This document shows, one piece after another, positions 1-9,332 of a stretch of 64,000 bases of DNA. Both the position numbers and the translations under genes were made by a program. A model generated the notes under the pieces. That model was not told where the DNA came from. It saw only the letters and a program-made list of their open reading frames with translations, and did not search any database. Source of the DNA: Nitrospinaceae bacterium (lineage in GTDB: Bacteria; Nitrospinota; Nitrospinia; Nitrospinales; Nitrospinaceae); assembly GCA_029261535.1 (NCBI GenBank), contig JAJDBF010000002.1, positions 62,001 through 126,000 of the forward strand, given 5' to 3'. How positions within the stretch are numbered: the first letter of the stretch is position 1; every line of letters starts with the position of its first letter.

Positions 1-1
1 T

Positions 2-652
2 CTGTTGCTGGACCTCGGCATGTCGTCCTTTCAAGTCGATTCCCCGGAGCGGGGTTTCAGTTTTCAACATGAAGGGCCTTTGGATATGCGAATGAACCGG
101 CAAGAAACCTCCACTGCGGCAGACCTACTGGTCACGCTGTCCGATCGTGAACTTGAAAAGGTATTTAAAGACTATGGCGAAGAACGCAACAGCAAACGAA
201 TTGTACGAAAAATCCGCAATGCGCAGAGCAAAAGCCCCATCACAACCACCCACCACCTAGAACAACTCCTCTCCAGCGCGGCGCATGCGTCGCGTAAATC
301 CTCACTTCATCCCGCGACACGATCCTTCCAAGCTCTGCGCATTGCGGTAAATCTTGAACTGGAACACCTGGAGGCTTGCCTCCAGGAATCCCTCGAATAC
401 CTCAACCCCGGCGGTCGTCTTGTTCTCATCTCGTTTCATTCTCTGGAAGACCGCATGGTCAAGAATTTTTTTCGCGCACAGGAAAGCGAATGCATCTGTC
501 CGCCCCGGCTTCCGCTGTGTGTTTGCGGGCAGGTCAAACAGTTGAATATTCTCACGCGGCGGGTCGTGCGCCCGGCTGAGGAGGAAATCCGGGACAATTC
601 CCGTTCCTCAAGTGCCTGTCTGCGAGCGGCTGAAAGGGTAAACGTTGCCTGA
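2..652 (+). CDS. rsmH: 16S rRNA (cytosine1402-N4)-methyltransferase RsmH, 5' end outside window
   Basis: SAM-dependent methylation of C1402 in 16S rRNA, normally the first or second gene of the dcw cluster. About 216 residues of the C-terminal part are visible; the family is usually about 310 aa, so roughly the first 95 residues (with the SAM-binding glycine motif) lie upstream. Seen here are the conserved DLGMSSFQ and ERGFSF blocks followed by GPLDMRMN, then LISFHSLEDRMVKNFF and the C-terminal RRVVRPAEEEI segment with a final arginine-rich tail, all typical of RsmH. It is read in the frame starting at base 2 and its TGA overlaps the proposed TTG start of ftsL by 8 nt, indicating translational coupling in one operon. 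Confidence 0.95.
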   Translation: MLLDLGMSSFQVDSPERGFSFQHEGPLDMRMNRQETSTAADLLVTLSDRELEKVFKDYGEERNSKRIVRKIRNAQSKSPITTTHHLEQLLSSAAHASRKSSLHPATRSFQALRIAVNLELEHLEACLQESLEYLNPGGRLVLISFHSLEDRMVKNFFRAQESECICPPRLPLCVCGQVKQLNILTRRVVRPAEEEIRDNSRSSSACLRAAERVNVA

Positions 653-977
653 TTTCCTGAAAAAAATGCGCCACATGGTGCGCCTCACCCCGCGCGAATT
701 TCGAGTCGTTGCGCTGGTCACCATTTTGTTCGGATTTTCAGCCCTGACCTATGTCTGGCCTAACGTCCAGATGGTTTTGCTCGCATACGAATTTCAAACA
801 CAGCAAAAAGTTCATCGCACACTGTTGAGTGAGAACGAAATTTTAAAGCTGGAAAGAGAAAGCCTGACGGCCCTCGACCGCATCGCGCCTCTTGCAAAAA
901 AGGAACTCGGCATGCGCACTCCCAGGCCGGGTCAGGTCGTCACCGTTTTTCTGAAGAGTCCTCCGAAAAGCGGATAA
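645..977 (+). CDS. ftsL: cell division protein FtsL
   Basis: Small bitopic divisome protein that pairs with FtsB and FtsQ in the inner membrane. The 110-residue product has a short basic N-terminus, one membrane helix at about residues 19-38, then a charged heptad-like coiled coil, and ends with the AKKELGM..P.PGQVV motif common in FtsL. A TTG start at 645 is chosen because AAAGGG sits six bases before it; ATG at 666 or 675 is possible but has no visible ribosome site. Position between rsmH and ftsI is the classic ftsL location; sequence identity alone would be weak, so context carries much of the call. Confidence 0.85.
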   Translation: MPDFLKKMRHMVRLTPREFRVVALVTILFGFSALTYVWPNVQMVLLAYEFQTQQKVHRTLLSENEILKLERESLTALDRIAPLAKKELGMRTPRPGQVVTVFLKSPPKSG

Positions 978-1083
978 AAACCGCTGGTCGCCCTTGCAGG
1001 TTGAGGGTGCATTCATTGTAGCTACCTGCAAGTCGCCAACCTGAAACCGACCGCCTGGTCAATGTTCTTTTGAAAGTGAAACC

Positions 1084-2829
1084 ATGAGCCGACCCAAAGC
1101 CAACAACCTGAAAACCCCGCTGGCCGGATTCCAAAACCGGCTCGGCCTGGTGATATTTTTTCTGGCACTCTATGGTGCCGGGCTGACGGCGCGGCTCGTC
1201 TACCTGCAGGTTTTCCAGCACGAAGCTTTGTTGGCGGAAGCTGAAAAACAGTATGTAGAAAAAGTGGAGATCAACACCGGGCGCGGAAAAATTTTCGACC
1301 GCAATCATAATCCGCTGGCCACCAACATCGATGTTGAGTCGGTCTACCTCAACCCAAGAGAAGTCGTGGATCCTGAGCAAGCCCTGCGCGTCCTCACCAG
1401 CGCACTCGACCTGTCACCGGAATTGATCCGGCAAAAACTGAGCTCGCGCCGGCACTTCGTCTGGTTGAAACGCAAGATGGCTCTGCCGGATGCCGCTCGT
1501 CTGAAAAACCAATCCATCGCCGGTGTCGGTTTCATCCGCGAAAGCCGACGGTTTTATCCCAAGCGTGCCCTGGCGGCAAGTACCCTGGGGTTTGTCGGGC
1601 TGGACAATCAGGGGCTGGAGGGAATCGAGCATTATTACGACGACCTGCTCAAAGGGACTACGCGAAAAACTTATGTGGAGCGCGATGCGCGCGGTCGCCC
1701 TCTGCTCGATTCCGAAGCGGGTCTTTTGACTCCCTCACCGAGCCATGATCTGGTCCTGACTCTTGATGAGGTCATTCAGTTTCACACCGAATCGGCTCTG
1801 GCAAGACAGGTCGAGCGTTATCAGGCGCGGGGGGGCGTGGCGGTGGTGATGGAACCGAAAAGCGGCGATGTCCTGGCACTGGCGACCTACCCGCCGTTCA
1901 ATCCGAACCGTTACGGGGTTTCCAACTCAGACGCATGGCGCAACAAAGTTGTGTCTTACGCTTACGAACCCGGCTCCATTTTCAAGCCGATCGTGGCCGC
2001 GGCGGCAATTGAAGAAGGCACCGCCGAGCCAACAGATATTTTCTTCTGCGAAAACGGTCAGATGAAAATCGGCAAATCAAAAATCGGCGAAGCGTCCAAC
2101 CACAGTTTCGGCTGGTTGTCGCTGAGTCGCATCCTCATTCATTCGAGCAATATCGGCGCTATCAAGATTGCCCAGACTCTGGGCGGCCAGCATTTTTTCG
2201 ATTACATCCGCCGTTTTGGATTCGGCACGCGCTCCGGTATCGACTTGCCGGGGGAATCTCCGGGCATGTTGCGTCCTTTGAAAAAATGGTCGGGCCTGTC
2301 GCTGGCATCCATTTCCTTTGGACATGAAATTTCGGTAACCCCTCTGCAAATGGTGACCGCGATGGCGGCAATCGCCAACGGCGGCACACTGGTGAAGCCA
2401 CGCATCGCGTCCGGCGTATGGAAAGATGGAGAGCGGGTCGATCACTTTCCGCCGGTCGAATTACGGCGAGTGATTTCGGGCAAAACCAGCCGCAAGATGG
2501 TCAGCATTTTAAAAGAAGTGGTGCGCCAGGGCACCGGTAAAAAAGCCGCAGTGAAGGGTTACGAGGTCGCCGGAAAAACCGGGACGGCACAGAAGATCGA
2601 TCCTGAAACACGCAAATATTCGGCAGACAATTTCGTTGCGTCTTTCATTGGTTTTGTTCCAGCAGATTCTCCAAAGCTGGTCATCCTGGTGATGATTGAT
2701 GAGCCGAAAGATAAATACTGGGGCGGCGAAGTGGCGGCCCCGGCTTTCCGTGAAATCGCCCGCGAATCCCTCAGGCATCTGCACGTACCGTCACGAGGCG
2801 AACGGGTTTTTGTTTTGGATCGCGCATGA
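1084..2829 (+). CDS. ftsI: septal peptidoglycan transpeptidase FtsI (PBP3)
   Basis: Class B penicillin-binding protein that cross-links septal peptidoglycan with FtsW. The 581-residue protein has an N-terminal membrane anchor (about residues 20-43), a PBP dimerisation region starting with the GRGKIFDRN segment near residue 66, and a transpeptidase domain with all three active-site motifs: SxxK as SIFK at 298-301, SSN at 354-356 and KTGT at 498-501. Length matches the family. Its stop overlaps the murE start by ATGA (2826-2829). A 106-nt gap after ftsL holds no other gene. Confidence 0.97.
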   Translation: MSRPKANNLKTPLAGFQNRLGLVIFFLALYGAGLTARLVYLQVFQHEALLAEAEKQYVEKVEINTGRGKIFDRNHNPLATNIDVESVYLNPREVVDPEQALRVLTSALDLSPELIRQKLSSRRHFVWLKRKMALPDAARLKNQSIAGVGFIRESRRFYPKRALAASTLGFVGLDNQGLEGIEHYYDDLLKGTTRKTYVERDARGRPLLDSEAGLLTPSPSHDLVLTLDEVIQFHTESALARQVERYQARGGVAVVMEPKSGDVLALATYPPFNPNRYGVSNSDAWRNKVVSYAYEPGSIFKPIVAAAAIEEGTAEPTDIFFCENGQMKIGKSKIGEASNHSFGWLSLSRILIHSSNIGAIKIAQTLGGQHFFDYIRRFGFGTRSGIDLPGESPGMLRPLKKWSGLSLASISFGHEISVTPLQMVTAMAAIANGGTLVKPRIASGVWKDGERVDHFPPVELRRVISGKTSRKMVSILKEVVRQGTGKKAAVKGYEVAGKTGTAQKIDPETRKYSADNFVASFIGFVPADSPKLVILVMIDEPKDKYWGGEVAAPAFREIARESLRHLHVPSRGERVFVLDRA

Positions 2830-4358
2830 TCAAAATTCTTCCGGACATTTTTAGTGAGGAAGCAGGTGAAGCGATGACCAGTCAATTGTCGGACATGATG
2901 AACGGGTACCCCCTGGTCAATCTGCTGGGAACGCTCGACCGCGAGATCACTTCCATCGCCTACGATTCGCGCAAGGTCGAAGTCGGCGGCTTGTTCGTTG
3001 CCATCGCGGGTACCAAAGAAAACGGAGCGCGGTACATTCCGGAAGCCATCCGGCGCAAGGCCTCAGCGTTTATCACCCAGTCTTCGCCGCAGGAACTGCT
3101 TGAAATGGGCATCGGCCTGAATGGGATCACGCAAATCCATGTGGAAGATGCTCGTCACGCCCTAGCCTGGATTTCCCGCCGCTATTACCGTCAACCCTCG
3201 CGCTCACTCAATCTGGTCGGCATCACCGGGACCAACGGCAAGACCACGCTTACTTTTCTACTGGAGTCCCTGTTTGCCCATGCCGGAAGGGATTGCGGCG
3301 TCATCGGCTCAATCAATTACCGTTTTCGCGACACGCTCTACCCGGCGAATGTCACCACGCCGGAATCGCTCGACCTCAACCGGATGCTGGCTGAGATGGT
3401 CGACTGCGGAGTGCACGATTGTTTTCTTGAAGTCTCCTCTCATTCCCTGGCGCAAAAGCGCGTCCATGGATTACATTTTGATGTGGCTGCGTTCACCAAC
3501 TTGACACGCGATCATCTTGATTTTCATTCCGACCTGCACACCTACCGCCAGACCAAGATGAGCCTGTTCCGCGATGAGCGGGTCAACAAACAGGTGATCA
3601 ATCTGGACGACCCGATGGGAGCTAAAATTCTGGCTGAATCTTCGCGCCCGACGTTGACCACGGGCATAGAATCCCGCGCCGATATCCGCGCCGAATCCAT
3701 TCAATTGTCGGATCAGGGCGTTCGCTTCAGTCTGAAAAGTCCTTATGGTTGCCGCGACATCGCATCGCCGCTTTTAGGGAAACACAACATACTTAATTTG
3801 TTGTCCTCAGCCGCCGTTGGCCTGTTCCAGGGGCTATCGCTGGATACCGTTTGCGCCGGACTGGAATCTCTTGCTGTGGTTCCCGGTCGTCTTGAAAAAA
3901 TTGAAAACAACCGGGGCTTCACCGTCGCTGTTGATTTTGCGCACACCGATGACGCTCTCTACAACGCTTTGATCGCCGTTCAGGAATTCACCCGCGGACG
4001 CGTGCTGGTGGTGTTCGGTTGCGGCGGCGACCGTGATCGTACCAAACGCGGCCCAATGGGAAAGGTGGGCGTAGACAACAGTGAACTTGCCGTCATCACC
4101 TCCGACAACCCGCGCACGGAAAATCCACGGACGATCATCGAAGACATCAGTCTCGGGCTCCCGGAAAAAGCCGAAGAAGGCAAAGACTATCTGATCATCC
4201 CGGATCGCAGGCAGGCCATCGAAAAAGCTCTGCAACTGGCCAAACCGGGAGACACCGTCCTCATCGCTGGAAAAGGTGCGGAAGATTATCAAATCATCGG
4301 AACTAAAAAAATTCACTTTGATGACCGGGAAATTGTACGGGCTCTTTTGGATGACTGA
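2826..4358 (+). CDS. murE: UDP-MurNAc-tripeptide synthetase MurE (meso-DAP adding)
   Basis: ATP-dependent ligase adding the third residue to UDP-MurNAc-L-Ala-D-Glu in the cytoplasm. A P-loop GTNGKTT lies at residues 135-141, the carbamylation lysine context TKMSLF near 244, and the substrate-selecting DNPR motif at 427-430; DNPR is the signature of enzymes using meso-diaminopimelate rather than lysine. The annotated start forms an ATGA overlap with ftsI and gives 510 aa; an internal ATG at 2874 would give 494 aa, closer to the usual length, so the exact N-terminus is open. The stop overlaps murF by 8 nt. Confidence 0.96.
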   Translation: MIKILPDIFSEEAGEAMTSQLSDMMNGYPLVNLLGTLDREITSIAYDSRKVEVGGLFVAIAGTKENGARYIPEAIRRKASAFITQSSPQELLEMGIGLNGITQIHVEDARHALAWISRRYYRQPSRSLNLVGITGTNGKTTLTFLLESLFAHAGRDCGVIGSINYRFRDTLYPANVTTPESLDLNRMLAEMVDCGVHDCFLEVSSHSLAQKRVHGLHFDVAAFTNLTRDHLDFHSDLHTYRQTKMSLFRDERVNKQVINLDDPMGAKILAESSRPTLTTGIESRADIRAESIQLSDQGVRFSLKSPYGCRDIASPLLGKHNILNLLSSAAVGLFQGLSLDTVCAGLESLAVVPGRLEKIENNRGFTVAVDFAHTDDALYNALIAVQEFTRGRVLVVFGCGGDRDRTKRGPMGKVGVDNSELAVITSDNPRTENPRTIIEDISLGLPEKAEEGKDYLIIPDRRQAIEKALQLAKPGDTVLIAGKGAEDYQIIGTKKIHFDDREIVRALLDD

Positions 4359-5757
4359 CCCTCTTATGGAAAAGAATTTAAAAACCGTTTTGATCGCCAC
4401 CGGAGGCCAATTGGTTCGCCGCGGAGAAGCTCGCGAATTTTCCGGATTGTCCATTGATTCTCGCACGCTGAAAACAGGAGAGCTGTTTCTCTGCCTGACC
4501 GGTGAACGCTTCAACGGTCACGACTTTATTTCAGAAGCCATCCGTAAGGGCGCGGTCGGATTGATTGTCTCCTCGCTGGATCAACTGCCGGAGTTGCCGG
4601 AAGGTGACGGGCCATTTGTTGTCCGGGTGGAAGACACACTACTCGGCCTGCAGGATCTGGCGCATCATTTTCGCAAACATTTTTCTCTCAAAGTGGTTGG
4701 CATCACCGGTACAAACGGCAAGTCGACCACCAAGGAAATGATCGCCTCCATCTCTGGAACCCGCTTCAATACTCTCAAGAGCCACGGCAACCTGAACAAT
4801 CACATCGGACTGCCGCTCAACCTGCTGAAGCTCAACGATCACCACGAAGTCGCTATTCTTGAAATGGGCATGAGTGCCAAAGGAGAAATCGCGCGGTTGG
4901 CAGAAATCGCCGAGCCTGATATCGGATTGATCACCAACATTTCAGAAGCGCACATGGTGCATCTGCCAACAGTACGCGATGTTCAGTCAGCCAAAGGCGA
5001 ACTGTTTGAAGCACTCACCGATACCGGTTGTGCGGTGGTGAATGCAGACGATCCTCTGGTGCTGGAATTGGCGCGAACCTTACGATCAAAAAAAATCACC
5101 TTTGGTGTCGACAACCCTGCCGACGTACGCGGGCTGGATATTCGCCCTGGCTCCGGGTTCGGCACCCGTTTCTCACTCGCCACATCAAGCGGGACGCACC
5201 CGGTCGAACTGCCGTTCCCCGGACGCTACAACGTCCTCAACGCCCTCGCGGCGGCGGCTACCGGCGTGGCTTTAGGGCTTGCGCCTGAACAAATCGTGAA
5301 AGGTCTGGAAACTTCCGAACTGCTCGGTCAACGGGTACAGGTCCGGACTGTCAACGGAATGATTTTGCTCGACGACACCTACAACGCCAACCCCCGCTCC
5401 ATGCTGGAAGCGGTCAAAACTTTATCTGGCATGAGCACGACCGGCAAACGGTTTCTGGTCGTTGGCGACATGCTTGAACTGGGGCAAAACGAATCATCTG
5501 CGCACCGGCTCCTCGGTCAGCAAGTGGCGGACAGCTCGGTCGATTTTTTGCTGGGCGTGGGTGACCTGATCGGCCTGACGGTAGAGTCGGCGATGGCATC
5601 GGGATTGCCTGCCGATCAATGCGCGCTTTTCAAGACACACGAAGAAGCCGCCGAATTTTTGCGAAGCCACACGCGCAGTGGAGATGTCATTTTGTTTAAA
5701 GGTTCACGGGGCGCGCAAATGGAACGCGTCCTGAATGTTTTTTGCGGAGACAACTGA
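4351..5757 (+). CDS. murF: UDP-MurNAc-tripeptide-D-Ala-D-Ala ligase MurF
   Basis: Adds the D-Ala-D-Ala dipeptide to complete the cytoplasmic UDP-MurNAc-pentapeptide. The Mur-ligase central domain begins with GITGTNGKST, and downstream the DDTYNANPRSM block and the VVGDMLELG block are characteristic of MurF. ATG at 4351 gives 468 aa and overlaps the murE stop as ATGACTGA; a second in-frame ATG at 4366 is nearly as good. An open frame continues upstream to 4276 within murE, but using that start would add a murE-overlapping tail without homology. Confidence 0.96.
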   Translation: MTDPLMEKNLKTVLIATGGQLVRRGEAREFSGLSIDSRTLKTGELFLCLTGERFNGHDFISEAIRKGAVGLIVSSLDQLPELPEGDGPFVVRVEDTLLGLQDLAHHFRKHFSLKVVGITGTNGKSTTKEMIASISGTRFNTLKSHGNLNNHIGLPLNLLKLNDHHEVAILEMGMSAKGEIARLAEIAEPDIGLITNISEAHMVHLPTVRDVQSAKGELFEALTDTGCAVVNADDPLVLELARTLRSKKITFGVDNPADVRGLDIRPGSGFGTRFSLATSSGTHPVELPFPGRYNVLNALAAAATGVALGLAPEQIVKGLETSELLGQRVQVRTVNGMILLDDTYNANPRSMLEAVKTLSGMSTTGKRFLVVGDMLELGQNESSAHRLLGQQVADSSVDFLLGVGDLIGLTVESAMASGLPADQCALFKTHEEAAEFLRSHTRSGDVILFKGSRGAQMERVLNVFCGDN

Positions 5758-5761
5758 ACGC

Positions 5762-6850
5762 ATGTTTTATCACCTGTTTTATCCATTGAGCGCGGACTAC
5801 TCGATTTTCAATGTGTTCCGCTACATCACTTTCCGTTCGGCCTACGCCGGCATCACGGCACTGGTCTTCTGCCTGTTGGTGGGCCCGGTGATGATCCGCC
5901 TCCTGCAAAAACTGTCGATCAAAGAACGCATCCGCGAAGACGGACCGGAACAACATCAGGTGAAATCCGGAACCCCAACCATGGGCGGGATGCTCATCCT
6001 GTTCGCCTTCCTGTTGTCCACCTTACTGTGGTCCAACCTGGCGAACACTTACATCTGGTTGCTGGTGTTTGTTGCCGCCGGTTACGGGTTGATTGGGTTT
6101 TACGACGACTGGGCCAAGTTGAAGCGGGGCGAGGGATTGAAGGCGCGCACCAAAATGATATTCCAGATCCTGCTCGCGTTTGCGGTCGCCTTGTTTCTCA
6201 CGTACCTGGACCCGAACCGCGCCGCCTTCTCCACCGTTCTCTATGTGCCGTTCTTCAAGGATTTCACACCGGACATCGGCGAGTTGGCGTATCTGATACT
6301 GATCGTGCTGGTGATCGTCGGCACCTCCAACGCAGTCAACTTGACAGACGGTCTCGATGGTCTCGCCATCGGCCCCATCATCATCGCCATGGTGACCTAC
6401 ACCGTCATCGTCTATCTCTGCGGACATTTCAAATTCTCCGATTACCTCAACATTCAGTTCATCAAGGATGCGGGGGAAGTCGCCGTCCTCTCGTCATCCG
6501 TCATCGGCGCGGGACTCGGGTTCCTCTGGTTCAACGCCTACCCGGCGCAGATGTTTATGGGCGATGTCGGTTCACTGTCGCTCGGTGCCATCCTCGGAAC
6601 GCTTGCGGTCATCGCCAAACAGGAACTGTTGCTGATTCTGGTCGGCGGAATTTTTGTCATCGAAGCCCTGTCGGTCATCATTCAAGTGGCTTACTTCAAA
6701 TACACCAAAGGCAAACGGTTTTTCAAAATGGCTCCACTGCATCACCACTTTGGAAAATCGGGTTGGGAAGAACCTAAAGTCATCGTGCGTTTCTGGATCG
6801 TCGCCGTCGTGCTGGCGATGGTTAGTCTGAGCACGTTGAAACTGAGATGA
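5762..6850 (+). CDS. mraY: phospho-MurNAc-pentapeptide translocase MraY
   Basis: Polytopic inner-membrane enzyme that transfers phospho-MurNAc-pentapeptide to undecaprenyl phosphate, making lipid I. About ten hydrophobic segments are visible, with the catalytic FYDDW acidic pair, the TDGLDGLA motif and the HHH cluster (APLHHHF) near the C-terminus. ATG at 5762, four bases past the murF stop and preceded by GGAGA, gives 362 aa and aligns with the usual N-terminus; the in-frame ATG at 5735 would overlap murF and add nine unusual residues. The stop overlaps murD (ATGA). Confidence 0.97.
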   Translation: MFYHLFYPLSADYSIFNVFRYITFRSAYAGITALVFCLLVGPVMIRLLQKLSIKERIREDGPEQHQVKSGTPTMGGMLILFAFLLSTLLWSNLANTYIWLLVFVAAGYGLIGFYDDWAKLKRGEGLKARTKMIFQILLAFAVALFLTYLDPNRAAFSTVLYVPFFKDFTPDIGELAYLILIVLVIVGTSNAVNLTDGLDGLAIGPIIIAMVTYTVIVYLCGHFKFSDYLNIQFIKDAGEVAVLSSSVIGAGLGFLWFNAYPAQMFMGDVGSLSLGAILGTLAVIAKQELLLILVGGIFVIEALSVIIQVAYFKYTKGKRFFKMAPLHHHFGKSGWEEPKVIVRFWIVAVVLAMVSLSTLKLR

Positions 6851-8190
6851 GTATGGACGTTAAAGGAAAAAAAATCAGCGTACTGGGCATGGCCCGTTCA
6901 GGATTGTCAGCGGCAGATTTTTTGAGCCGTCAGGGCGCGCGCGTCACTCTCTTTGACAACAAAACCCTGGAGCAGTTAAAAGAGCGTGCCACTCTCGTGC
7001 CAGAGAACGTCACCGTTTGCTACGGCTCGTCCGTGCCGCATAAAGATTCCGACCTGATCATACTCAGTCCTGGCATCGACATCGCCTCGCCTGACCTTGA
7101 TGAAGCCAAACAAAATGGCGTGGAGATTATCGGCGAATTGGAAATGGCGTTCCGGTTTTTTAACAGCCCGGTCATCGCCATCAGCGGCACCAATGGGAAA
7201 TCAACCACCACCGTGCTGATCGGGGATCTTTTAAAGGAGGCCGGGCTCGACATCGCCGTGGGAGGCAACATCGGGACTCCCTTCTCAGACCTGTTAGCAA
7301 GTCCACCAAAAGATTTTGCGGTGATCGAAGTAAGCAGTTTCCAGTTGGAAACGATCCGGGATTTCAAACCGGCCATCTCTGCCATCCTGAACCTCACGCC
7401 GGATCATCTGGACCGACACCAGACGCTGGAGCATTATGCGTCTCTCAAAAAACGCCTGACCGAAAACCAGCAGGCAGGCGATGTACTGGTGCTGAACACG
7501 GATGATGAGCGCGTTGTTGCGATGGGAAATAATTCCCGCGCTCGGCAAGCGCGCTTCAGCCTGACACAAAACGTCGAGCAAGGTGCTTGTGTTTCTAATG
7601 GCACCATCGTTCTCAATAAAAACGGAGTACCACGTGAAGTCATTTCATTAGACGCTCTGCCGCTTTCAGCTAAAAACCAGCTGGAAAATATTCTGGCGGC
7701 CCTGACCGTTGCCGATCAGGCTAGTGTGCCGGTCGAAATCATGAAACGTGTGATTCAAAATTTTAAAGGGCTCGAGCACCGCATCGAATGGGTGCGCGCT
7801 GTGGGCGGCGTCGACTACGTCAACGATTCCAAGGGCACTAACCTCGGAGCCCTTGAAAAATCACTGCGTGGTTTCGACCGACCGGTAGTGCTCATCATGG
7901 GCGGGCAGGACAAGGGCGGCGATTTCCTGACGCTCAAACCGCTGTTCAAAAAACGGGTCAAGCACATGGTGCTGATCGGTGAAGCCCGTAAAAAAATAAG
8001 AGCAACACTCAATGGAAGTTTCACTTACGAAGATGCCGGATCGATGGAAGAAGCGGTAAAGGTCGCGCAAGCTCATGCGGAGTCGGGCGACCTGGTATTG
8101 CTCTCCCCCGGATGCGCCAGCTTCGACATGTTCCGGGATTACGAAGACCGTGGCAGACAGTTCAAGGAAAGCGTCAACCGATTGAAGTAA
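6847..8190 (+). CDS. murD: UDP-MurNAc-L-alanine--D-glutamate ligase MurD
   Basis: Adds D-glutamate to UDP-MurNAc-L-Ala. The 447-residue protein opens with a Rossmann-like UDP-binding domain (VLGMARSGLSA), followed by the P-loop SGTNGKSTTT, the LNLTPDHLDRH block and the C-terminal NDSKGTN and LLSPGCASFDMF motifs that distinguish MurD from other Mur ligases. Start overlaps mraY by 4 nt. Confidence 0.97.
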   Translation: MSMDVKGKKISVLGMARSGLSAADFLSRQGARVTLFDNKTLEQLKERATLVPENVTVCYGSSVPHKDSDLIILSPGIDIASPDLDEAKQNGVEIIGELEMAFRFFNSPVIAISGTNGKSTTTVLIGDLLKEAGLDIAVGGNIGTPFSDLLASPPKDFAVIEVSSFQLETIRDFKPAISAILNLTPDHLDRHQTLEHYASLKKRLTENQQAGDVLVLNTDDERVVAMGNNSRARQARFSLTQNVEQGACVSNGTIVLNKNGVPREVISLDALPLSAKNQLENILAALTVADQASVPVEIMKRVIQNFKGLEHRIEWVRAVGGVDYVNDSKGTNLGALEKSLRGFDRPVVLIMGGQDKGGDFLTLKPLFKKRVKHMVLIGEARKKIRATLNGSFTYEDAGSMEEAVKVAQAHAESGDLVLLSPGCASFDMFRDYEDRGRQFKESVNRLK

Positions 8191-8212
8191 TAATTTTCAA
8201 CTGGCTTTAACT

Positions 8213-9325
8213 ATGAGTTCATCGAACAACAAACAACAGCACTTCGACACGCTTCTCGCGCTGACTCTGGGTGCGCTGGTGATCACCGGCATCGTCATGG
8301 TCTATTCCGCCAGCGCCGTTTACGCGCAGGAGGAGTATCAGGACTCGCTGTATTTCCTGAAGCGTCATCTGGTGTGGGTGCTGTTGGGATCGGGCATTCT
8401 TGTCGCCGCCCTCAAAGTGGATTACCACAAACTGCACGCTCTCACTTATCCAGCGATGGCGTTGACGCTTCTGCTTCTCTTGATGGTGATGTTGCCCGGT
8501 CTCGGTATGGAAGCCGGAGGGGCGCGACGCTGGCTGAGCCTTGGCCCGTTGACCTTTCAGCCGTCGGAGCTCGCCAAGTTCACGGTCATTCTGTTCATTG
8601 CGCGTTCGATGGTAAAGCGCGCCGACAAACTTCGCGATTTTGCTTACGGCTATCTGCCCAACCTGATCGTGCTCGGCATTTTCTTTACCTTGATTTTACT
8701 GCAACCCGATTTCGGCACCGCCATGATTATTTCCCTGGTCGCCTTCACCATGTTGTTTGTCGCCGGGGTCCGTCCAAAATTTTTGTTTTACTCCGTACTC
8801 GCTGTCCTGCCGTTTCTCATCACAGCAATACTGAGTCACCAATACCGGACCAGGCGCATTCTTGCGTTTCTCGATCCCTGGCAGGACCGTGCTGACTCCG
8901 GCTTTCAGGCGGTGCAATCGTTTCTCGCGTTCGGGCAAGGCGGCATCTGGGGATTGGGCCTTGGCGACAGTCGACAAAAACTTTTTTATCTGCCGGAAGC
9001 GCACACGGATTTTATCTACTCCGTCATCGGCGAAGAATTGGGAATCATCGGAGCCCTGGGGGTTCTGGTGTTGTTTGGCGTACTCCTCTGGCGCGGGTTC
9101 AGCACCGCCCTTCGAGCACGCGATCTGTTCGGAACGCATCTCGCCTTCGGCATCACGCTGGTCATCGGCGTACAAGCGTTGACCAACATGGGCGTTGCCA
9201 CCGGCATCCTGCCTACCAAAGGACTGACCTTGCCCTTCATCAGTCTCGGCGGGTCGTCTCTGGTGGTGAGCATGTTGTCGATGGGGGTGCTGTTGAATAT
9301 TTCAGAACACGCCACCCGGGCGTGA
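8213..9325 (+). CDS. ftsW: septal peptidoglycan glycosyltransferase FtsW
   Basis: SEDS-family polymerase that extends glycan strands from lipid II at the division site, paired with FtsI. The 370-residue protein has about ten membrane helices, the GGARRWL.LG...FQPSELAK signature, and the late motifs PEAHTDFI, GEELG and LPFISLGGSSL. It starts 22 nt after murD and lies directly before murG, the standard order, so FtsW is preferred over its paralogue RodA. Confidence 0.96.
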   Translation: MSSSNNKQQHFDTLLALTLGALVITGIVMVYSASAVYAQEEYQDSLYFLKRHLVWVLLGSGILVAALKVDYHKLHALTYPAMALTLLLLLMVMLPGLGMEAGGARRWLSLGPLTFQPSELAKFTVILFIARSMVKRADKLRDFAYGYLPNLIVLGIFFTLILLQPDFGTAMIISLVAFTMLFVAGVRPKFLFYSVLAVLPFLITAILSHQYRTRRILAFLDPWQDRADSGFQAVQSFLAFGQGGIWGLGLGDSRQKLFYLPEAHTDFIYSVIGEELGIIGALGVLVLFGVLLWRGFSTALRARDLFGTHLAFGITLVIGVQALTNMGVATGILPTKGLTLPFISLGGSSLVVSMLSMGVLLNISEHATRA

Positions 9326-9332
9326 GCAGGCG